Source of the DNA: Bradyrhizobium aeschynomenes
GTDB lineage: Bacteria > Pseudomonadota > Alphaproteobacteria > Rhizobiales > Xanthobacteraceae
Assembly (NCBI RefSeq): GCF_013178945.1
Contig: NZ_JABFDM010000011.1
Span: 1 to 64,000, forward strand
Reading direction: 5' to 3'
Length of the DNA stretch: 64,000 nucleotides
Position 1 is the stretch's first letter. Each line of letters opens with the position of its first letter. Position numbers and translations under genes: made by a program. Shown here piece after piece: positions 58,156 to 64,000 of this stretch. The notes under the pieces are model-generated. The model saw only the letters and a list, made by a program, of their open reading frames with translations, was not told where the DNA came from and did not search any database.

Positions 58156-59208
58156 ATGACCGCAGCAATCGAATTCGGCCTCGACACCTTCGGCGACGTC
58201 ACCCGCGGCGCTGACGACGCGATGGCCACGCATGCCCAGGTGATCCGCGACGTGGTCGAGGAAGCCGTGCTCGCCGACCAGCTCGGGCTCGACTTCATCG
58301 GGCTCGGCGAGCACCACCGCGGCGACTTCGCGATTTCGGCGCCGGAGGTGGCGCTGGCGGCGATCGCGGCGCGGACCACGAAGATCAGGCTCGGATCGGC
58401 GGTGACGGTGCTGAGCTCGGATGATCCGATCCGCGTGTTCCAGCGGTTCGCGACGCTCGACGCGGTGTCGAACGGCCGCGCCGAGGTGATTCTCGGCCGT
58501 GGCTCGTTCACCGAGTCATTCCCGCTGTTCGGCTTCGACCTCAAGGACTACGAGGCGCTGTTCGAAGAGAAGCTCGATCTGTTCGTCAGCCTGCTGCCGC
58601 AACAACCGCTGACCTGGCAAGGCCATCTGCGCCCGCCGCTGCGCGAGCAGCTCGTCTATCCGCCGGTCGAGCACGGCCGGCTGAAGGCCTGGATCGGCGT
58701 CGGCGGCAGTCCGGAATCGGTGGTGCGCGCCGCGCATTACGAGCTGCCGCTGATGCTCGCGATCATCGGCGGCGAACCTGCGCGGTTCGCGCCCTATGTC
58801 GATTTGTATCATCGCGCGATCAAGCAGTTCGGCCGCGAGGTGAAGCCGATCGGCGTGCATTCGCCGGGCTACGTCGCGGACACCGATGCGCAGGCGCGCG
58901 AGGAACTGTGGCCGGACTACAAGACCATGCGCGACCGCATCGGCCGCGAGCGCGGCTGGCCGCCGATGGGCCGCGACGAGTTCGTGCAGGAGGCCGACCA
59001 CGGCTCGCTCTATGTCGGCTCGCCGGAGACGGTGGCGCAAAAGATCGCCGCCACCATCAAGGCGCTCGGCCTGTCGCGCTTCCAGCTGAAGTACTCGGCA
59101 GGGCCGCTGCCGCATGCCAAGCTGATGCGCAGCATCGAGCTGTATGGCCGCGTGGTGGTGCCGCGGGTGCGGGAACTGCTGGCGCAGGAAGCGGTGCCGG
59201 CGTCCTGA
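58156..59208 (+). CDS. LLM-class flavin-dependent oxidoreductase
   Basis: 350 residues from ATG 58156 (TTG 58144 is possible). Luciferase-like monooxygenase fold: FGLDTFGDV, LDFIGLGEHHRGDFAISAP, KIRLGSAVTVLSSDDPIRVF, GRAEVILGRGSFTESFP and VGSPETVAQKI. The GLGEHH and GRGSF motifs are typical of this actinobacterial/rhizobial subgroup. It uses reduced FMN supplied by a reductase, and a flavin-reductase-like protein is encoded 2.4 kb away on the other strand. Substrate unknown. Confidence 0.92.
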   Translation: MTAAIEFGLDTFGDVTRGADDAMATHAQVIRDVVEEAVLADQLGLDFIGLGEHHRGDFAISAPEVALAAIAARTTKIRLGSAVTVLSSDDPIRVFQRFATLDAVSNGRAEVILGRGSFTESFPLFGFDLKDYEALFEEKLDLFVSLLPQQPLTWQGHLRPPLREQLVYPPVEHGRLKAWIGVGGSPESVVRAAHYELPLMLAIIGGEPARFAPYVDLYHRAIKQFGREVKPIGVHSPGYVADTDAQAREELWPDYKTMRDRIGRERGWPPMGRDEFVQEADHGSLYVGSPETVAQKIAATIKALGLSRFQLKYSAGPLPHAKLMRSIELYGRVVVPRVRELLAQEAVPAS

Positions 59209-59257
59209 TCAGCGGTGCCGTGACGGCGCCTTGGTGAGCATCGGTCGTCCGACACCC

Positions 59258-59392
59258 ACCGCCGTCGTCCCGGCGAACGCCGGGACCCATACCGCGTGAT
59301 CGTTCTGTGTGGCACGCTGAGCGTCGCTCTTCGCCAAACAGCGGCGCGGGGCTATGGGTCCCGGCGCGGAGGCCGGCACGACAGCGGTGGGA
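59258..59392. repeat. Dispersed GTCCCGGC palindromes
   Basis: GTCCCGGC-GAAC-GCCGGGAC at 59267-59286, followed by CCATACCGCGTGATC. A partner of inverted orientation (GGTCCCGGCGCGGAGGCCGG region near 59357-59375) precedes the TPR gene end. It matches elements at 25.16 and 30.84 kb. Confidence 0.65.
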
Positions 59393-59415
59393 TGGATAGA
59401 GCACCCTCACATCGC

Positions 59416-61530
59416 TCAGCAGACGTCCATCGTGGCGGGCAACAGCAGCCCGCGCTCTCCTGCCGCCACCCGCGCCAGCTCCTCAGCGGCTCGCATCAGC
59501 ACCCCGTCCCACGCCATCGGCTTGTCCTGCCGGAACAGCCGCATGGTCGGATACCACGGCGTATCCGCGCGGTCGCGCAGCCAGCGCCAGTCGAGGGCGT
59601 AGGGCAGCAGCACCCACACGGGGCGGCCGAGCGCGCCGGCAAGATGCGCGACTGAGGTGTCGACGGAAATGACGAGATCGAGCGCGGCGACGGCGGCCGC
59701 GGTTTCGGCGAAATCCTTCAGCAGCGGCGCGAGGTCGACGATGTCGCTGCCGAGATCCAGCAGCGCGGGCACATCCTCCGGCCGCGGCTCCTTCTGCAGG
59801 GAATAGAGCTGCACGCCCGGCATCACCAGCCGCGGCAGCACGTCGCGCGCGGCGAGCGAGCGCTGCCGGTCGCCCTTGTGCCGGGGATTGCCCGCCCAGA
59901 CCACGCCGACCTTGAGCTGCGGCGCGCGGCCGAGCACGCTGCGCCACGCCGCGACCTTGACCGGATCGGCGGTGAGATACGGCACGTCGCCGGGAATCGT
60001 CGCCAGCGTCGTGCCGAAGATGCGCGGCAGATCCATCAGCGCCAGCTGCAGATCGAACGGCGGCAGCGGCGCGCCGCGCGCGACCACGGTGACGGCCTCC
60101 AGACAGCGCAGCAGCGGCGCGATCGCCGGCTGCACCTGCAGCACGATCCGGCCGCCCATCGCCCTCACGCGATCGACGTAACGCACGAATTGCAGCGCAT
60201 CGCCGATGCCGTATTCGGCAAACAGCAGCAGCGTGCGGCCGGCGAGCGGCTTGCCCTGCCATTCCGGCACATCGAAGCGCGGCATGCCCGCGGAGAGATC
60301 GGGGCAGTCGCGGCCCCAGCGGTGCTCGGCGAAGCCGGCCGGGAGGTCGCCGCACATCAGGAGAAAATGCGCGTGGTTGTACCGGGCCAGCGCGTCGCCG
60401 GGCGCGAGTGCGACCGCCCAATGGGACGCTGCCAGCGCATCGTCGATGTCGCCGGCATTGCGCAGCGCCACCGCGAGATTGGCGTAGCCCTTTCCGTAGG
60501 ACGGATCGGCGGCGACGGCGCGGCGATGCGCCGCGACGGCCTGCCCGGTCTCGCCGCGCAGCTCATGGATGATGCCGAGATTGGTGTGCGCCGGAGCGTG
60601 ATCGGGCGCGAGCGCCAGGGCGTGCTCGCAGGCGGCGATGGCGGCGTCGAGCTGCCCGGCGCCGCACAGGCAGGCGCCGAGATTGCTGAGCACGACGACA
60701 TCGGTCGGGTCGAGCACCGCCGCGCGGCGATAGGCCTCCACGGCCTCGGCTGAACGGCCGGCCTCGTACAGCGCATGGCCGAGCAGCCGCGCCGCGCTGG
60801 CATCGCCGGGCGCGAGATCGGCAGCGCGGCGGTAATGAAGCGCAGCCTCGGTGAAGGCGCGCTGCCTGTAGAGCACATCACCCAGGCTGAGATGCAGGCC
60901 GGCATCCCCCGGGCGCGCAGCGAGCGCCTGCTGATAGGCCGATACGGCCGCCGCGTCGTTCGCCTGGTCGGCGAGCACCTGCGCGAGCGCCCGCCAGGCT
61001 TCGGGATAGGATGGGTCGCGTTCGAGCAGCGCGCGATACGCGGCTTCGGCGTCGCTGAGCCGGCCCTGCCGCGCCAGGGCGAGCGCGAGATTCCAGCGGG
61101 TGCGGAGCAGTTCCGGGTCGAGCTCGAGGGCATGGCGATAGGCAGCCTCGGCGTCGGCGAGGCGCGACAGCTCGAGCAGCGCCGTGCCGAGCTTGCTGTG
61201 AATGGCGGCGTCGTGCGGCCGCAACGCCGCGGCGCGCGCGAAGGCATCCGCAGCCCCTTCGCGCTCGCCTTTGACAGCGAGGGCATCGCCCAGCGTGACA
61301 TAGGCCGGCGCGTGGTTGGGATCGCTGGCGAAGACGCGTCCGAGCAGCGCGGCGCCCTCCGCCATGCGGCCATCGGCGAAGGCGAGGATCGCGGAGAGAT
61401 GCAGCGCCGGAAGATGATCCGGCGCGGCCTGGAGGATCTCGCCGCAGACGACCTGGGCCAGGCCGGCCCGCCCTGCATTGTAGTGATCGGCTGCCTCGAT
61501 CAGCAGTCTCTCGACAGAAACAGCCCCCAT
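59416..61530 (-). CDS. TPR-repeat protein with glycosyltransferase-like C-terminus
   Basis: 704 residues from ATG 61530 (GAGGA upstream). Residues about 10-410 form eleven or more tetratricopeptide repeats, several with the pattern A-x-L-x3-P-x-x-A (for example DPSYPEAWRALAQ). Residues about 420-700 resemble the heptosyltransferase/GT-B-like tail of TPR proteins (GRTLLLFAEYGIGDALQFVR, VGVVWAGNPRHKGDRQRSL, SVDTSVAHLAGALGRPVWVL). This architecture is common in rhizobia. It may glycosylate protein or polysaccharide. No secretion signal. Confidence 0.9.
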   Translation of the reverse strand: MGAVSVERLLIEAADHYNAGRAGLAQVVCGEILQAAPDHLPALHLSAILAFADGRMAEGAALLGRVFASDPNHAPAYVTLGDALAVKGEREGAADAFARAAALRPHDAAIHSKLGTALLELSRLADAEAAYRHALELDPELLRTRWNLALALARQGRLSDAEAAYRALLERDPSYPEAWRALAQVLADQANDAAAVSAYQQALAARPGDAGLHLSLGDVLYRQRAFTEAALHYRRAADLAPGDASAARLLGHALYEAGRSAEAVEAYRRAAVLDPTDVVVLSNLGACLCGAGQLDAAIAACEHALALAPDHAPAHTNLGIIHELRGETGQAVAAHRRAVAADPSYGKGYANLAVALRNAGDIDDALAASHWAVALAPGDALARYNHAHFLLMCGDLPAGFAEHRWGRDCPDLSAGMPRFDVPEWQGKPLAGRTLLLFAEYGIGDALQFVRYVDRVRAMGGRIVLQVQPAIAPLLRCLEAVTVVARGAPLPPFDLQLALMDLPRIFGTTLATIPGDVPYLTADPVKVAAWRSVLGRAPQLKVGVVWAGNPRHKGDRQRSLAARDVLPRLVMPGVQLYSLQKEPRPEDVPALLDLGSDIVDLAPLLKDFAETAAAVAALDLVISVDTSVAHLAGALGRPVWVLLPYALDWRWLRDRADTPWYPTMRLFRQDKPMAWDGVLMRAAEELARVAAGERGLLLPATMDVC

Positions 61531-61611
61531 GATGTCCTCGACGTCTCGCACCGGATGCAGGCTTGAACGTGCGGCCGGACGATTTCAGGCGAGACGCGCG
61601 GCACGAATCGC

Positions 61612-62301
61612 TCAGCTCGCGGCCGCCTCGAGGCTCGCGGTGGTGCGGGCGCGGGCGATATCCGGCGTGCGATAGGCCGCTTCCGGGATCGTTGCGAGCC
61701 GCGAATCCTGAAGCCTGGAGCCGAGGCCATAGAACTGCTGGAAGCTCATGATCAGCGGCCGCCATTTGTCCGGATCGATGCGGTCGCGCGCCCCTTCCAT
61801 CAGGATGGAGCCATCGACGTGAACGCGCTGCACCCGGACCTCGAAGCACTGGATGTGGCCCTTCAGCACGGCATCGTCGTCGGCGATGCCGTGCATCGCC
61901 TCGACCCGCGCTTCGAGCTGCACGGGACATTCGGCGACGCGCGGCGCGGCGACGGTTTCGGATCGCATCGCCGTCAGCCCGGCTGCGCCGAACTTGTCGG
62001 CCTCATGGCGATAGCCGCCGCGCTGCTTCATCGGCGGCACCGGATCCGATCCGGTGGTGAGCGCGAGGCGATCGACCGCAGCCACCAGATCGACCGACGG
62101 CAGGTTCAGCACGCACTCGCGGCTGCGCCGCATGTTCTGCGGCGTCTTCGATCCCGCGGCGAGGCCGAGCATGCAGCGCCAGCCGAGCCAGAACGCCGAC
62201 GACATCGGCGCGAGATTGAAGCTGCCGTCCTCGTTGACGGTGCTGATCAGGACGACCGGCGTCCCGAAATAGAGGATGCCCGGCTCGATGGTCGTGTGCA
62301 T
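61612..62301 (-). CDS. Flavin reductase-like / FMN-binding split-barrel protein
   Basis: 229 residues; ATG 62301 with GGAGAG upstream. N-terminal split barrel with VVLISTVNEDGSFNLAPMSS, LGLAAGSKTPQNMRRSRECV and CFEVRVQRVHVDGSILMEG. It matches the flavin reductase/pyridoxamine-oxidase-like superfamily. FMN binding is expected; the reducing or oxidising role is uncertain. It may supply reduced flavin to the nearby luciferase-like enzyme, but the genes are not in one operon. Confidence 0.87.
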   Translation of the reverse strand: MHTTIEPGILYFGTPVVLISTVNEDGSFNLAPMSSAFWLGWRCMLGLAAGSKTPQNMRRSRECVLNLPSVDLVAAVDRLALTTGSDPVPPMKQRGGYRHEADKFGAAGLTAMRSETVAAPRVAECPVQLEARVEAMHGIADDDAVLKGHIQCFEVRVQRVHVDGSILMEGARDRIDPDKWRPLIMSFQQFYGLGSRLQDSRLATIPEAAYRTPDIARARTTASLEAAAS

Positions 62302-62598
62302 GGAAGCGCTCTCCAGGGTGATGCATGCCGGCGGCAAATTCGCGCGCCGCGCGGACGGGCGCATGCGTCCGTCTCGCCCCGGAAGATTTGCGATGCGGCG
62401 ACGATGCGCTCCACCCGATTCCCGAGCGGATCGGAATCGGCGCGTGACGGGAGAGACTTCACGATGGAGAGGCGGCGATCCCGGCCGCCGCAGCCGCCCC
62501 GGCTCGGCAACCGCCGAGCCCGATGGTTGCCGTACGCATCTTCTCATCCGATGGTTGACGCGATATGATCCTGCTGCGGGCAGGGAGGCTCTGTTGCG
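62302..62598. other. Intergenic region, no gene seen
   Basis: This 297-bp stretch is the divergent upstream region of the flavin reductase-like gene and the exported protein gene. It contains no supported gene or clear promoter motif. Confidence 0.35.
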
Positions 62599-63477
62599 AT
62601 GAGGAAGCTCACGAGGGCGACGTCGTTCCAATTGTTTGCTGTTGCGTTGGCATGGGTCGCGCCGAGCGGGCACGCGTCGGCCGAGGCGGATATCTGCACC
62701 CCGGTGGCACAGCTCATGAATGGCTTCATTGCGCAGGAGCTGTTCTACTGGGACCCGGACACCAAGACATGGGCCGCCGTGCCGGACGGCGGCCTTTCGC
62801 TCTCCGGGGGTGAAGCCCAGCTGATCTACGTCACGCGGGAATTTTTTCAGGACGAGCCGCGGTCGGGCGCGATCGTCGTCAAGACCGGCCGCAAGATCGA
62901 TACCAGCGAGAAAGATCCCGAGCCCGCCCGCAAGAAGATCAAGCTCGATCGCGCCAAACAGGCCGAATTCGACTCCTGCCGGGGCAGGGAGCCGTCCTCG
63001 TTCGACGGGCGGGTCTCGGCGCTGGAATATGACCGGTACCACGACTACGGCTATGACGCGTCCGACAACGAGGATGGCCGCAGCCTCGGTGAATTTCACA
63101 CCAGATATGTCAGCCGCAGCGGTCGATGCGATGCCGCGACCGACAGCACCACTTTCGACGCCCCGCTGCGCTGGGACTGGCGCAGCAACCGGTCTCAGTT
63201 CTCGTTCGACCCGAGCGTGGTGAGCGGCGGGTTCCATAGCCAGATCATGGCCGGTCTGAGCATCCGTGGAGCCGCCGCGGTCGGATCGGTCGGCCTCGCC
63301 GACCAGCGGGTGGACATCATCAAATATCGCACGAACGCGCAGAAGATGGCCTGCATCGCCCTTCGCGTGAAACCGACCGGCAGAAATTTCTTCATCCGTG
63401 TCAATGATTTGGAGGGAGCACCGAAGGGCGGCCGGCTGATCCGGGCGGATGAACTGTCGCGCCAGCTCACGCGTTAA
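62599..63477 (+). CDS. Exported protein of unknown function
   Basis: 292 residues; ATG 62599 with GGGAGG upstream. Signal peptide to HASAEA (about residue 29). The mature part is rich in charged residues (ARKKIKLDRAKQAEFDSCRG) and ends in a beta-rich region (NFFIRVNDLEGAP). Four Cys, two separated by a long stretch. I do not recognise the family. The gene starts 297 bases from the divergent flavin reductase-like gene. Confidence 0.72.
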   Translation: MRKLTRATSFQLFAVALAWVAPSGHASAEADICTPVAQLMNGFIAQELFYWDPDTKTWAAVPDGGLSLSGGEAQLIYVTREFFQDEPRSGAIVVKTGRKIDTSEKDPEPARKKIKLDRAKQAEFDSCRGREPSSFDGRVSALEYDRYHDYGYDASDNEDGRSLGEFHTRYVSRSGRCDAATDSTTFDAPLRWDWRSNRSQFSFDPSVVSGGFHSQIMAGLSIRGAAAVGSVGLADQRVDIIKYRTNAQKMACIALRVKPTGRNFFIRVNDLEGAPKGGRLIRADELSRQLTR

Positions 63478-63549
63478 TCCGTCTTTAGCCGTACTTGTTT
63501 AGTATTCTTTCGGCTCGGTGGACGGCGAACGAGCTCGAGGCTTGCGGCG

Positions 63550-64000
63550 ATGACGGACGGACTGACCATGACGTCGGAAGGCCGGCCTGATCTGAAGGAG
63601 GCCGGGGACCGGAAACATCTTCCCTCATTTGGGCCCGCGATCCTGCAGACCGGCCTGGTCGTTGCCGCCTGCGCGCTGTTCGTGATCGCGAAGTCGATCG
63701 CCACCGGCGGCCGGGTGCATATCGACGATGTCGAGTACTGGATCGTCGGGGTCGTGCCGGTCGCCCTGCTCTACGGATTGTCCCTGCTGATCGCACGCGC
63801 CACGCCCGAAGCCAGGCGGGATGCCGTGGCCCGGCGGCTGATTGCGGCCTGGATCGTCACGCTCATCCTGTTCTGCATCAGCAAGGATCTCCACATCTAT
63901 GAGGGCCTGCGCGATGCCGTCGAGACGGTCGCACAGCTCGGCCGCAGCGCCGCCGAGGCCGTCGTTGCGCTGCTGTTCGCGGCCCTCGCCGCGATGATCA
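63550..64000 (+). CDS. Membrane protein, 3' end outside window
   Basis: A reading frame from ATG 63550 (or ATG 63568) stays open to the window end, giving about 150 residues. After a hydrophilic N-terminus there are at least four hydrophobic stretches: LQTGLVVAACALFVIA, YWIVGVVPVALLYGLSLLIA, LIAAWIVTLILFCI and EAVVALLFAALAAMI. GAGG lies nine bases before the ATG. It probably forms a transcript with the preceding exported protein. No function can be given. Confidence 0.65.
   Translation, partial: MTDGLTMTSEGRPDLKEAGDRKHLPSFGPAILQTGLVVAACALFVIAKSIATGGRVHIDDVEYWIVGVVPVALLYGLSLLIARATPEARRDAVARRLIAAWIVTLILFCISKDLHIYEGLRDAVETVAQLGRSAAEAVVALLFAALAAMI

Overview
The window is high-GC DNA from an alphaproteobacterium, most likely Bradyrhizobium or a close relative (Hyphomicrobiales). 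This rests on the gene families (NitT/TauT ABC transporters, creatininase, mddA, OprB-type porin, FMN-binding glutamate-synthase-like protein), frequent TTG/GTG starts, and intergenic palindromes of a kind I associate with Bradyrhizobium. I ran no database search. I see no phage or insertion-sequence genes, no rRNA or tRNA, and no CRISPR array.

Layout. 1-3.7 kb: a protease locus, with a glycine-rich tandem-repeat protein cut by the window edge, a small protein resembling a protease prodomain, a subtilisin-family protease and a convergent LuxR-type regulator. 4.2-12.4 kb: methionine aminopeptidase (map) and radC, separated by a DUF3616 protein, a Tat-exported intradiol dioxygenase, an MFS transporter, methanethiol methyltransferase (mddA), a regulator fused to an alpha/beta hydrolase, and a MAPEG protein. 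12.4-17.8 kb: a DMT transporter with a divergent MocR-type regulator, a glycine-zipper protein, a HAMP/PAS sensor without output domain, and a tandem AprI/Inh-type inhibitor. 17.8-22.3 kb: a 2-hydroxyacid dehydrogenase translationally coupled to a NitT/TauT ABC transporter, divergent from a creatininase-family hydrolase. 22.4-26.7 kb: a small exported protein, a two-part outer-membrane porin and a CNNM/CBS protein. 27.2-30.8 kb: a repeated structured-RNA element, then an ABC transporter with a duplicated permease and no binding protein. 31-36.7 kb: FMN-binding glutamate-synthase-like protein, acyl-CoA synthetase, ferredoxin-NADP reductase and an ATP-grasp enzyme.

36.8-44.5 kb is a coherent aromatic catabolic cluster: a CoA ligase, a salicylyl-CoA 5-hydroxylase-like monooxygenase, a MarR regulator, a zeta-class GST (maleylpyruvate isomerase), gentisate 1,2-dioxygenase and a NitT/TauT ABC transporter. 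Two copies of one palindromic operator mark its two promoters. The predicted route is salicylate to salicylyl-CoA to gentisyl-CoA to gentisate, then ring cleavage and isomerisation.

44.9-50.3 kb: a small exported protein with a truncated tandem copy, an alpha/beta hydrolase, an orphan TRAP-type binding protein directly followed by a chemoreceptor, and a Rossmann-fold oxidoreductase. 50.4-64 kb: tex, a UvrD-like helicase, a fatty acid desaturase, a MetX-like hydrolase, a second inverted copy of the structured-RNA element, a luciferase-like oxidoreductase, a TPR/glycosyltransferase-like protein, a flavin reductase-like protein, an exported protein of unknown function, and a membrane protein cut by the window end.

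The strongest leads are the repeat-protein/prodomain/subtilase locus at the left edge, the two-copy RNA element whose helices are kept by compensatory changes, and the TRAP binding protein paired with a chemoreceptor.
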